Position numbers and translations under genes: made by a program
Shown here: positions 1 through 6,862 of the stretch, in pieces
Position numbering within the stretch: position 1 is the first letter of the stretch
Layout of the letters: each line of letters begins with the position of its first letter
The notes under the pieces: model-generated
Databases searched by the model: none
The model's input: only the letters and a program-made list of their open reading frames with translations
Told to the model about the DNA's origin: nothing
Source: an uncultured Collinsella sp.
GTDB lineage: Bacteria; Actinomycetota; Coriobacteriia; Coriobacteriales; Coriobacteriaceae
Direction: 5' to 3'
Assembly (NCBI GenBank): GCA_900756945.1
Contig: CAAELZ010000021.1
Coordinates: forward strand, 1-8,151
DNA: 8,151 bases

Positions 1-5
1 CGGGT

Positions 6-43
6 TCCCACATTCATCCGTACATGTACGGATGAATGTGGGA
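6..43. repeat. Perfect 38-bp palindrome
   Basis: Bases 6-24 are the exact reverse complement of bases 25-43, with no spacer. Each arm reads tcccacattcatccgtaca from the outside in. There is no T-tract on either side, so it does not look like a normal intrinsic terminator. It could form a hairpin or cruciform, be a dispersed intergenic repeat, or be a binding site. The gene to its left is outside the window, so its context is only half visible. Confidence 0.85.
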
Positions 44-323
44 GGTGTTCGGATAAAGTCGATAATCAAGGTCTCCGCGTCGAGCGCGCAGACGGTGGTG
101 GACCTGAGGTGTACGTCCATTCCGAAGGCGGTAGAATATCTAGGCACGGGAGCCTCCCAACCTCGTTGCGGCGCGGCTGCGCCTCTGGCACTTCAACAAC
201 ATTGTCGCAGCCCCGACCCGCGGTCACGAGCGGGGGCTCCTGTCGTTTCCGTGCCCCTGGATTGGGTCATAGTGTCTGTCGTTGCCAAACATCGGCGTCG
301 CCGTGGTTGTCACTTGGGGTAGT
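44..323. other. Intergenic stretch without a supported gene
   Basis: The short open frames here have no convincing ribosome-binding site and no recognisable protein family. One minus-strand frame beginning near 121 stays open through the palindrome to the window edge, about 40 codons, and could be the start or part of a gene further left, but nothing else supports that. A GC-rich imperfect hairpin (209-238, arms agcccc and ggggct) lacks a T-run. The composition fits a decayed or repeat-derived spacer. Confidence 0.5.
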
Positions 324-371
324 CATTGGGGACGTTCTTTAATGACTGGTCGTTTAAGAACGTCCCCAATG
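324..371. repeat. Inverted repeat with TTGGGGACG core
   Basis: The arms 324-339 (cattggggacgttctt) and 356-371 are perfect 16-bp reverse complements around a 16-base AT-rich loop. The core TTGGGGACG reappears on the minus strand at 452-460, and a relative (ATTGGGGAAC) flanks the terminator at the right end of the window. This resembles short extragenic palindromic elements of the REP type. The link to a mobilising transposase is inference, since no transposase is present here. Confidence 0.8.
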
Positions 372-383
372 GCTACACTCAAA

Positions 384-421
384 AACGGCGCCCGTCGGCG
401 ATGTTGCCGGCGGGCGCCGTT
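384..421 (-). terminator. Rho-independent terminator of the galKT operon
   Basis: Read on the minus strand, an 11-bp GC-rich stem (aacggcgcccg, paired with its complement) encloses an inner 4-bp extension and loop. It is followed at once by a run of five T (complement of 381-385). It lies about 47 bases past the galT stop codon, the expected place for the end of the leftward galactose operon. Confidence 0.85.
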
Positions 422-451
422 GTCTTGAAGACGAAATAGTCCGTTTTCCTC

Positions 452-460
452 CGTCCCCAA
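452..460 (-). repeat. Extra copy of TTGGGGACG core
   Basis: On the minus strand, seven bases after the galT stop codon, the sequence reads ttggggacggagg. The first nine bases equal the core of the inverted repeat at 324-371. This puts a third copy of the same core within about 135 bp of the galT 3' end. It is short, so chance cannot be excluded for this copy alone. Confidence 0.5.
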
Positions 461-467
461 GGGATCA

Positions 468-2096
468 TTACAGTGAGTCGATAAAGCGCTGCTGGGCGGC
501 GCGGCCGGCTTCGTCCCACTTAAAGACGCCGGCGTTGTCGAGCACGTGGCCAAACACTACGCCGACTTCCTCGTGCAGGATGCCGATGGCGCTATCCGCC
601 GTAAGCTCGTCGGCGCGGCGGGCATAGACATCCTCGGCCCACGCGGCATGGCTACGGCAGAGGTCGTCGCCCTCGAGCGCGCCGGCAAGGTCGTAGCTGG
701 TATCGGCTTTGGCCGCCAGCAGGTGCTCGCGGACAGCGCCGAGCTCGGGAACCAGACGCGGCGGCAAAATGGCCAGGCCCATGACCTCGATCAGGCCGAT
801 GTTCTCCTTCTTAATATGGTGAAACTCGGCATGCGGGTGGAACACGCCCAGCGGGTGCTCGTCGGTCGTGATGTTGCAACGAAGCGCCAGGTAGGCCTCG
901 TAGATCTCGCCGCCGGCATTGCCGCGGGAGTCGACGCGGCGGATGACGGGCGTCACGGTGTTGTGCGCTACGCCGTCGGCCGTGTGCGCGATAACGCCCA
1001 CAGACTCGTCGGTCCACTCGCGCCAGGCGAGGATAATCTTCTCGGCAGCGTCGAGCAGCTGAGCGCGGTCATGCGAGCGCAGGCGCAGCACCGAGAGCGG
1101 CCACTGCAGCACAGTGCCGGTGACCTGGTCAAAACCGGGCACGCTAAACTGCGAGACCTCGGCGGCATGCATCATGGGGAACTCGTGCGCGCCGCCCTGG
1201 AAGTGGTCGTGCGACAGAATCGAGCCGCCCACGATAGACAGGTCGGCGTTGGAGCCGATGAAGTAATGCGGGAACAGGTCCACAAAGTCGAGCAGGCAGG
1301 TCAAGCCCTTGCGGTCGACGTGCATCGGACGATGCTCGGAGCTCATGGCAATGCAATGCTCGTTAAAGTACGCGTACGGGCTGTACTGGAAACCCCAGCG
1401 CTCGCCGTTGAGCTGGATGGGGATAATGCGCAGGTTTTGGCGAGCGGGGTGAGCGCCGCCGTCGGCTGCGGCGGAGCGTCCGGGATAGCCCTCGTTTTCG
1501 ATGCAGAGCTGGCAGGCGGGATACTTCTCGCCCGTGTTCTTTGCGGCACCAGCCGCGGCGATATCGCGTGGGTCCTTCTCAGGCTTGGAGAGGTTGATGG
1601 TGATCTCAAGATCGCCCCAGTTGGTGGGGGTGCTCCATTTGATGTTGCGCGCGATGGCGGCACGGCGCACGTAGCCGGCGTCGCAGCACAGGCCGTAGAA
1701 CCAGTCGGTTGCGGCGCGGGGCTCGTTGACGCCCATGCGTCCGTTGAACTCCTCGTTTACAACCGAAGGCCTCGGCATGAGCGCACCCATGATGCGCATG
1801 GCGATGCGGTCGCGGCCTGACGCCGTGTCCTCGGCGGCACCGTTGGTAACGGCGGCCTCGGAAAGCGCGGCAAGCGTGCCTTCAAGATCAAAGTCGGGCA
1901 GGGTATTGGGGTGCAAGAGCGAGAGTTTCTCAACCTGGAGCGCCCAGGCCATATCGAGTGCGGGACCCGTGGCGCCGATGCACTCCAAAATGGTGTTGTA
2001 TGCCCAGATCCGGTCGTCCTGGCCGATCATCGATCGGTGGATGGCGTACTCGATCAGGTTCTGCGCGGCCTCTCGCACGTCAGTCATTACAGCCAT
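468..2096 (-). CDS. galT: Galactose-1-phosphate uridylyltransferase (UTP-independent, class 2 GalT)
   Basis: Cytoplasmic Leloir enzyme. It transfers UMP from UDP-glucose to galactose-1-phosphate, giving UDP-galactose and glucose-1-phosphate through a uridylyl-histidine intermediate. The 542-residue protein matches the long bacterial GalT type (family galT_2, about 490-515 residues in Firmicutes), not the ~350-residue E. coli type. Visible marks are RPSVVNEEFN (110-118), NIKWSTPTNWGDLEITINLSK (about 151-171), a CQLC pair (Cys195, Cys198), the catalytic SHDHFQGG (His296-Asp-His298), and the C-terminal FHPHAEFHHIKKENIGLIEVMG block (419-440). It is the second gene of the operon and overlaps galK by 10 bp. 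I chose ATG 2096 because AAGGGGG lies about 10 bases upstream. A second ATG at 2087, forming TAATG with the galK stop, is a possible alternative. There are no truncations, and the family assignment is secure. Confidence 0.95.
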   Translation of the reverse strand: MAVMTDVREAAQNLIEYAIHRSMIGQDDRIWAYNTILECIGATGPALDMAWALQVEKLSLLHPNTLPDFDLEGTLAALSEAAVTNGAAEDTASGRDRIAMRIMGALMPRPSVVNEEFNGRMGVNEPRAATDWFYGLCCDAGYVRRAAIARNIKWSTPTNWGDLEITINLSKPEKDPRDIAAAGAAKNTGEKYPACQLCIENEGYPGRSAAADGGAHPARQNLRIIPIQLNGERWGFQYSPYAYFNEHCIAMSSEHRPMHVDRKGLTCLLDFVDLFPHYFIGSNADLSIVGGSILSHDHFQGGAHEFPMMHAAEVSQFSVPGFDQVTGTVLQWPLSVLRLRSHDRAQLLDAAEKIILAWREWTDESVGVIAHTADGVAHNTVTPVIRRVDSRGNAGGEIYEAYLALRCNITTDEHPLGVFHPHAEFHHIKKENIGLIEVMGLAILPPRLVPELGAVREHLLAAKADTSYDLAGALEGDDLCRSHAAWAEDVYARRADELTADSAIGILHEEVGVVFGHVLDNAGVFKWDEAGRAAQQRFIDSL

Positions 2097-3292
2097 GCCG
2101 CGTAAGCCCCCTTGTCAGAGATGGCGTAGTGACGGGCAGAGCCCTCGCCCAGCCAGCCGTTCATCTTGGCAATGAAGGTGTCGACCAGATCGAGCGGCAC
2201 GAAGGCCTGGATGGTGCCACCAAAGCCGCCACCGTGGATACGGACGGCGCCGCGGCCGTCGAGCACGTGCTCGGCCAGCGCCAGGGCATACATGGAAGGC
2301 TGCTCGGAACCCAGCTTGGCAACAACATTCTGCAGGTACATGGCGGAGCTGGCGCCGGACTCGCGCGTCAGGACCAGGAACTGGTCAATGTCGCCGGCGT
2401 TGAGCGCTGCCCAGCGCTTGTCGACCAGGCCGTTCTCGTACCAGTAGTGAACGGCGCGCAGGCAGGCGCGGTCGCCCAGCTTGGCGCGCAGCTCGGGGAG
2501 CTTGGCGTCAAAGTCGGCAACGTCGACCTCGCACAGGCGTGCCTTGCCAAACTCGGCAGCGACGTTCTGCATCTCGCGCGGAACGGCGGCGTAGTCGTCG
2601 GTGGCGGCTACGTGGTCGGCACCGACCTTAACGAGCACGAGCGCATAGCCGTGATCCTCAAAGTTGAGCTCGAGCTTCTGGGTCTTAGGCTGAGCCTGAT
2701 CCTCAAAGTTCATGTAGGCAAGGCCGCCCAGGCACACGGCGGCTTGGTCCATCAGACCGCAGGGCTTGCCGTAGTAGTTGTTCTCGGTGCGCTGGCTCAT
2801 CTGCGCAAGCGCGACGGGCTCAATGGCGGGCGCGCCCCAGAGGGTTTCCATGGCACGACCGTATGCGGCCTCGACGGCAGCGGAGCTGGAAAGACCGCCG
2901 CCCGAGGGGACGGAGCAGGTGAAGGCGAAGTCGAAGCCGTGGGGCTCAACGCCCAGAGCAGCGATTTCGTGGGCCATGCCGCGGACGAGGCTTGCGGACG
3001 TGCCCTTCTCGGACTCCTGAATATCCAGCGTGTCGAGCATGATTTCAAACGTAGGATAGCCCTCGTCGGCGACGCGAATCTTGTTGGAGTCGGTTGCCAC
3101 GGCGATGCCGTCAACGGCGACATCGAGCGAGCCGGCGATAACGTGGCCGCCCTCGTGGTCGGTGTGGTTGCCGCTGATCTCGGAACGGCCGGGCGCGTGC
3201 ACGTAGAGCACCTGGCGGTCGCCGATGGGGCCAAACTCCTCCTCGAACAGCTTGGTGAGCGTGGCGAATGTCTTTTCATCGGGGGTGGTCAT
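2087..3292 (-). CDS. galK: Galactokinase (GHMP kinase) with variant sugar-binding signature
   Basis: Phosphorylates alpha-galactose at C1 with ATP, the first committed Leloir step, in the cytoplasm. The 401-residue protein shows the three GHMP-kinase blocks in order: PGRSEISGNHTDH (34-46), the phosphate-binding VPSGGGLSSSAA (128-139), and RIHGGGFGGT (351-360). The catalytic Asp is Asp182 in CGLMDQ, and Arg36 is the other expected catalytic residue. The usual signature is GEHTDY. Here Glu42 is replaced by Asn and Tyr46 by His, while Asp45 is kept. In characterised galactokinases that Glu contacts the sugar, so substrate preference could differ. The start is fixed by a strong AAGGAAAGGA (complement of 3298-3307) five bases before ATG 3292. 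It is first in the operon with galT and divergent from a LacI-type regulator. Galactokinase is much the likeliest function because galT is co-transcribed. A relative acting on another hexose cannot be excluded. Confidence 0.92.
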   Translation of the reverse strand: MTTPDEKTFATLTKLFEEEFGPIGDRQVLYVHAPGRSEISGNHTDHEGGHVIAGSLDVAVDGIAVATDSNKIRVADEGYPTFEIMLDTLDIQESEKGTSASLVRGMAHEIAALGVEPHGFDFAFTCSVPSGGGLSSSAAVEAAYGRAMETLWGAPAIEPVALAQMSQRTENNYYGKPCGLMDQAAVCLGGLAYMNFEDQAQPKTQKLELNFEDHGYALVLVKVGADHVAATDDYAAVPREMQNVAAEFGKARLCEVDVADFDAKLPELRAKLGDRACLRAVHYWYENGLVDKRWAALNAGDIDQFLVLTRESGASSAMYLQNVVAKLGSEQPSMYALALAEHVLDGRGAVRIHGGGFGGTIQAFVPLDLVDTFIAKMNGWLGEGSARHYAISDKGAYAAWL

Positions 3293-3336
3293 GAGGGTCC
3301 TTTCCTTGGCGCATACTGACGAGTTTTCCGTCGTAG

Positions 3337-3350
3337 TGAGTACGTTAACA
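3337..3350 (+). promoter_or_regulatory. LacI-type operator candidate, site 1 (galK-proximal)
   Basis: TGAGTACGTTAACA has the central CG and TG...CA ends typical of LacI-family operators. It matches the general pattern TGNNANCGNTNNCA at all fixed positions but one. It lies 45 bp upstream of the galK ATG, where bound repressor would block transcription or early elongation of galKT. The assignment to the adjacent LacI-type protein is inferred from position and from repetition of the site. Confidence 0.75.
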
Positions 3351-3400
3351 ATCTGAAGCGACGTGAACTCAGCATCTACGATGCCGCACGTTACGGGCTA

Positions 3401-3414
3401 TGTTAACGTACTCA
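3401..3414 (-). promoter_or_regulatory. LacI-type operator candidate, site 2
   Basis: On the minus strand this is exactly the same 14-mer as site 1 (TGAGTACGTTAACA), placed in inverted orientation. Its centre is 64 bp from that of site 1, about six helical turns, so two bound dimers would face the same side of the DNA. This would suit looping or cooperative binding. Confidence 0.75.
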
Positions 3415-3523
3415 TAACACAACACTTATCACTTTTTGAGAATCTGGTAATCGGTAGAAATTCAGCCGTGAACGGTATTGCCGTATGGACTTATAGAGCA
3501 GAAGAGTTGCGGATTGAAAAAGT

Positions 3524-3537
3524 AGAGTACGTTAACA
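3524..3537 (+). promoter_or_regulatory. LacI-type operator candidate, site 3 (regulator-proximal)
   Basis: AGAGTACGTTAACA differs from sites 1 and 2 only in the first base. It lies 94 bp upstream of the GTG start of the LacI-type gene and 123 bp from site 2 (centre to centre), so it could mediate autoregulation. A possible -10 box, TATAGA at 3492-3497, lies just upstream, though its -35 is poor. If used, the operator would sit around and after the transcription start. Confidence 0.7.
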
Positions 3538-3630
3538 TGCGTCCGACGATAGCGGGCCTCGGCGCGGGGTGCATTTCTGCCCGGGCCGGCATACACGCTA
3601 TTCAGATCTCGCAAGGGTGAAGGTGATCCT

Positions 3631-4662
3631 GTGGCAAGGCGCCCGTCCAACGATACAGGTACGCGTCCGGTCTCCATGGCCGACGTCGCCCGCGCTGCTG
3701 GCGTTTCGCAGCAGACGGTTTCGCGCGTCGCCAACGGCTTGCCCAACGTTAACGAACAGACGCGCCAGCGCGTGCAGGCCGCCATGCAAGAGCTCGGCTT
3801 TCGTCCGAGTTATGCCGGTCGCTCGCTGCGCGACGGCCGCTACCATTCGGTCGGTCTGTGCATCAACGATGTCACCAAGTTTGGCAACCTTTCAATGATC
3901 GACGGCATCGCCAGCGCTGCTCGCGAGCGTAATTGCGCCATCACGCTGGTCGAGATGTCCAAGACCGAGGAATTCTCGCTTGCCGAGGCAACGCGTCGTA
4001 TGGCCGCATTGCCGGTGGACGGCATCATCATCGGCATGAGCCGCATGGCGCCCGATTTTGAGACGTTTGATCCACTGCCGGGCATTGGCACGGTCATCGT
4101 TACCATGTATGCGCATCCGCGCGTGACCACAGTCGATTCCGACCATTACGGCTGCTCGCTGTTGCTTATGGACCATCTGTTTGAGCTGGGGCACGAGCAG
4201 ATTCGCTATATTGGCGGCCCGTCCTTCTCGGTCGACGAGCAATTTCGTCGCGCCGGTTGGCAGGATGCGCTCGAGCGTAAACACATCGCGCCGGCAGAAC
4301 CGCTCGAGGGCGACTGGTCTGCTAACAGCGGCTACGAGGCCGGCAGGTACCTGGCCGAGCACGATCGCACCATGACGGCGATCTATGCGGCAAACGATCA
4401 GATGGCAAATGGCGCGATTGCCGCGCTGCGTGATAGCGGTCTGTGCGTGCCTGAGGACGTGAGCGTGGTGGGCGTCGATGACTCGCTCGATGATTTTGTC
4501 GCGCATAACGAGCTCACGACCGTGCGGTTCGATCTACATCAGCGCGGACGCGAGGTATTCGAGCATGCGGTTCCCGAGGCGGGTACGGCGGGCAAAACCG
4601 TTGCCATTCGTATTCCCGGCCAGCTCATTATTCGACATAGCACGGCGATACCACGCTCATAG
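3631..4662 (+). CDS. LacI/GalR-family transcriptional regulator
   Basis: A 343-residue DNA-binding repressor or activator, the normal length for the family. The N-terminal LacI helix-turn-helix is at about 16-35 (MADVARAAGVSQQTVSRVAN), followed by the conserved NVNEQTRQRV and the hinge region near 60-68. Residues 72-343 form the periplasmic-binding-protein-like effector domain, with typical blocks DHLFELGHEQIRYIGG (181-196), YAANDQMANGAIAALRDSG (252-270) and VPEDVSVVGVDD (273-284). I chose GTG 3631 because GAAGGTGAT (3619-3627) precedes it. ATG 3676 has no ribosome-binding site and would start at the first residue of the helix-turn-helix. The gene diverges from galK across a region holding three copies of a LacI-type operator, so it probably controls galKT and itself in response to galactose or a galactoside. 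The effector is not shown by the sequence. Confidence 0.93.
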   Translation: MARRPSNDTGTRPVSMADVARAAGVSQQTVSRVANGLPNVNEQTRQRVQAAMQELGFRPSYAGRSLRDGRYHSVGLCINDVTKFGNLSMIDGIASAARERNCAITLVEMSKTEEFSLAEATRRMAALPVDGIIIGMSRMAPDFETFDPLPGIGTVIVTMYAHPRVTTVDSDHYGCSLLLMDHLFELGHEQIRYIGGPSFSVDEQFRRAGWQDALERKHIAPAEPLEGDWSANSGYEAGRYLAEHDRTMTAIYAANDQMANGAIAALRDSGLCVPEDVSVVGVDDSLDDFVAHNELTTVRFDLHQRGREVFEHAVPEAGTAGKTVAIRIPGQLIIRHSTAIPRS

Positions 4663-4725
4663 TTTGCGCAGGTAAACGGCGATTTATCGTATTTCAATAA
4701 CAATCGGTATGGATGCCGGCAGATA

Positions 4726-4754
4726 ACAGTTGGGATACTACCGAGTGTTATGAT
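4726..4754 (+). promoter_or_regulatory. Extended -10 promoter of the flavodiiron gene
   Basis: TGTTATGAT (4746-4754) is an extended -10 element, TGn followed by TATGAT. The 17-bp-spaced -35 position reads ACAGTT (4726-4731), which is weak, as is common with extended -10 promoters. A 6-bp inverted repeat, ATAACA (4723-4728) and TGTTAT (4746-4751), straddles the promoter and may be an operator. Transcription from here would leave a leader of roughly 30 bases before the ATG. Confidence 0.6.
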
Positions 4755-4791
4755 AGACGGGTTCTTTTGTCTATCTAGGAGGCTTTGCCTG

Positions 4792-5952
4792 ATGGAGATC
4801 ACCAAGGATATCCGCTACATCGGTGTCGACGATCACGACATTGACCTGTTCGAGGGCCAGTACGACGTGTCCGAGAATGGCATGGCATACAACAGCTATG
4901 TTATCTTGGGCGATAAAATCGCTGTCGCCGATTCGGTTGACGCTGGCTTTGTCGACGAATGGCTCGGCAACCTCGAGGCCGCGCTCGACGGCCGTACGCC
5001 CGACTACCTGGTCGTCCATCACATGGAGCCCGATCACTCCGCCGGTATCGCCGCCTTTATGGAGCGCTATCCCCAGGCACAGATCGTGGCCAGCATGGGC
5101 GCCTTCCGCATGATGGTCAACTTCTTTGGCACCGATTTCCCCGAGCGCAAGATGGTCGTCAAAGAGGGCGATGTGCTCGACCTGGGCGGCCACAGCCTGA
5201 CCTTTGTTGGCGCTCCCAACGTTCACTGGCCCGAGGTGCTCTTCTCCTACGAGGCCACCGACAAAGTGCTCTTTAGTGCCGACGGCTTTGGCAAGTTTGG
5301 CGCCAACGACATCGAGGATCCGGAAGGGTGGGCTTGCGAAGCTCGCCGCTACTACTTTGGCATCGTTGGTAAGTTCGGCAAGTTCGTGCAGGCCGTGCTT
5401 AAGAAGGCCGCCGATCTGGACATCCAGATCATCTGCCCGCTTCATGGCCCCGTGCTGACCGAGAACCTGGGCTACTACCTCGACACCTACAACACCTGGT
5501 CGAGCTATCAGCCCGAGGACGAGGGCATCACGATTGCCTATGCGAGCGTGTACGGCCATCTGAAGGCTGCCGTTGAGGAGCTCGCATCCGCGCTTGAGGC
5601 TCGCGGTCAGAAGGTCTCCGTCTTTGACCTGGCTCGCGACGACATGGCCGAGGCCGTTGAGGATGCGTTCCGCTACGACCGTCTGGTGCTCGCTTCCATC
5701 ACCTATCAGGGCGAGATCTTCCCGTTCATGAGCACCTTTATCCACACGCTTGCCGAGCACGCCTATCAGAACCGTACGGTGGCACTCGTCGAGGCCGGCT
5801 CCTGGGCACCTGCCGCCGCTAAGGTTATGACCAAGGAGCTCGAGGGCATGAAGGACATCACCCTGACGCAGAACAAAGTGACCGTCCTGGGTTCGCTCAA
5901 CGACACCTCGCGCGCTCAGATAGAGGCCCTCGCCGACGAGCTTTCCAAGTAG
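4792..5952 (+). CDS. fprA: FprA-family A-type flavoprotein (flavodiiron protein)
   Basis: Flavodiiron proteins reduce O2 to water and/or NO to N2O in the cytoplasm of anaerobes, using a diiron centre and FMN fed by rubredoxin or NADH-dependent reductases. The 386-residue protein has a metallo-beta-lactamase-like domain (about 1-245) with all expected iron ligands: HMEPDH (His77, Glu79, Asp81), His145 in NVHWPE, Asp164 in SADGFG, and His218 in PLHGP. A flavodoxin-like domain (about 246-386) carries ASVYGHLKAAVEELA, SITYQGEIFP and EAGSWAPAAAK. No rubredoxin or reductase domain is fused, so it is the minimal class A type. ATG 4792 is preceded by AGGAGG (4777-4782) with 9-base spacing. The upstream in-frame ATG at 4750 overlaps the -10 box and is not credible. 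It is monocistronic, ending at a bidirectional terminator. The preference for O2 or NO cannot be read from the sequence. Confidence 0.95.
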   Translation: MEITKDIRYIGVDDHDIDLFEGQYDVSENGMAYNSYVILGDKIAVADSVDAGFVDEWLGNLEAALDGRTPDYLVVHHMEPDHSAGIAAFMERYPQAQIVASMGAFRMMVNFFGTDFPERKMVVKEGDVLDLGGHSLTFVGAPNVHWPEVLFSYEATDKVLFSADGFGKFGANDIEDPEGWACEARRYYFGIVGKFGKFVQAVLKKAADLDIQIICPLHGPVLTENLGYYLDTYNTWSSYQPEDEGITIAYASVYGHLKAAVEELASALEARGQKVSVFDLARDDMAEAVEDAFRYDRLVLASITYQGEIFPFMSTFIHTLAEHAYQNRTVALVEAGSWAPAAAKVMTKELEGMKDITLTQNKVTVLGSLNDTSRAQIEALADELSK

Positions 5953-5974
5953 CGATTTGTTAGCTTTTGATGTG

Positions 5975-6009
5975 AAAACCACCACAAAGGCACCTTTGTG
6001 GTGGTTTTT
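5975..6009. terminator. Bidirectional intrinsic terminator between convergent genes
   Basis: A near-perfect stem (aaaaccaccacaaag, 5975-5989, with its complement 5994-6008) has a 4-base loop. On the plus strand it ends in a run of five T (6005-6009), terminating the flavodiiron transcript. On the minus strand it ends in four T and begins only about three bases after the DeoR-type stop codon. One hairpin therefore serves both genes. Confidence 0.9.
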
Positions 6010-6011
6010 GT

Positions 6012-6815
6012 TTAAGCGCCGGCGATGACGAGATTTGGGCGGGCGTCGTCGGCGGTCTCGGCGATTGAGGTGGCGACGGCGCCATCGGGATCACGGTCCA
6101 TCACGATGGTGTCGACATCGGTCAGCTCGGCAAAGCGGTACATGCCGCGTCCGTTAACCTTGCTGGCGTCCATAAGGGCGACGCTTTGACGGGCGGCACC
6201 GACCATAGCCGCTTTGGTCTCGGCCATCTGCGGAAAGTCGGTCGTAAAGCCGCAGCCGGGAACAAAAGCTCCAGGGCACATGACGGCAAGATCGGCGTGG
6301 ACCATTTGGAGCGCCTGCATAGTGAGCGGTCCGTACAGATAACGATGGCCTTTGCGCAGCGCCCCACCCGGCATGACGACATCGACTAAGGGCATGCTCT
6401 CGTCGATGTAATCGGCAATGGTAATGTCGGCCGTGATGACGGTGATGCCATCGCGCTGGTCGAGGAGCCGGACGAACTCGAGCGCTGTGGTGCCCGAGTC
6501 GACGAGCAGAGTGTCACCATTGCCGACGAGTTCAATGGCGCTTTGCGCGATGGCCTGCTTGGCGGCGACGTTGACATTGATGCGGCGATCCTGCGTGGAA
6601 ACGGTCAGGCGTTTGTGGAGCGATACGGCACCGCCATGCGTGCGGCGCAGCTTGCCGGACTCCGCGAGCGCGTCCAGGTCGGCTCGGGCGGTGACGGAGG
6701 ACACGCCAAAGGTCTGGGCGATTTCTGCTACCTGCACCGAGGCATTATGATCGAGCATCTCCATGATGGCGGAACGACGCTCGTCGGCGAAAGCTCGGGT
6801 TGTTGCGTGGGCCAT
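6012..6815 (-). CDS. DeoR/GlpR-family transcriptional regulator
   Basis: A 267-residue sugar-phosphate-responsive regulator of typical family length. The N-terminal DeoR helix-turn-helix spans about 13-67 and includes VAEIAQTFGVSSVTARADLDALAESG and the conserved RTHGGAV (58-64). The C-terminal DeoRC effector domain shows DSGTT (106-110), the MPGGALR stretch (148-154), AETKAAMV (198-205) and DASK (216-219), which together form the sugar-phosphate pocket in this family. ATG 6815 has GGAG (complement of 6821-6824) five bases upstream. It is divergent from the ketose-bisphosphate aldolase gene across a 335-bp AT-rich region with repeated TTTCG-type motifs, so it probably regulates that gene and itself. 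Its relatives (AgaR, GatR, LacR, FruR) respond to phosphorylated sugars. Which sugar applies here is not visible. Confidence 0.92.
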   Translation of the reverse strand: MAHATTRAFADERRSAIMEMLDHNASVQVAEIAQTFGVSSVTARADLDALAESGKLRRTHGGAVSLHKRLTVSTQDRRINVNVAAKQAIAQSAIELVGNGDTLLVDSGTTALEFVRLLDQRDGITVITADITIADYIDESMPLVDVVMPGGALRKGHRYLYGPLTMQALQMVHADLAVMCPGAFVPGCGFTTDFPQMAETKAAMVGAARQSVALMDASKVNGRGMYRFAELTDVDTIVMDRDPDGAVATSIAETADDARPNLVIAGA

Positions 6816-6862
6816 ATCTGCTCCATCATCGTCTGAAATTTGCAGGAATTGTGTTGACTCTA

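Noticed and set aside
209..238. GC-rich hairpin as a terminator for a gene to the left
   Set aside because: The stem is imperfect and has no T-run on either strand.
546..1820. 424-codon open frame on the plus strand opposite galT
   Set aside because: It is a mirror of galT codon bias in GC-rich DNA, with low-complexity composition rich in Val, Ala, Gly and Asp and no recognisable family. galT on the other strand has full family motifs.
1958..3319. 453-codon open frame on the plus strand opposite galT/galK
   Set aside because: It runs antisense through two well-identified genes and their overlap, and has no domain or ribosome-binding site.
3741..3756. Fourth operator-like sequence (ACGTTAAC) inside the LacI-type gene
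   Set aside because: It encodes the conserved Pro-Asn-Val-Asn-Glu stretch after the helix-turn-helix and lacks the TG...CA ends, so coding constraint explains it.
4750..4791. Earlier ATG for the flavodiiron protein
   Set aside because: It lies inside the -10 element and lacks a ribosome-binding site. ATG 4792 has AGGAGG 9 bases upstream and fits family length.
4771..5985. 404-codon open frame on the minus strand opposite the flavodiiron gene
   Set aside because: It is antisense to a protein with all metal ligands intact, crosses the shared terminator, and has shadow-like composition.
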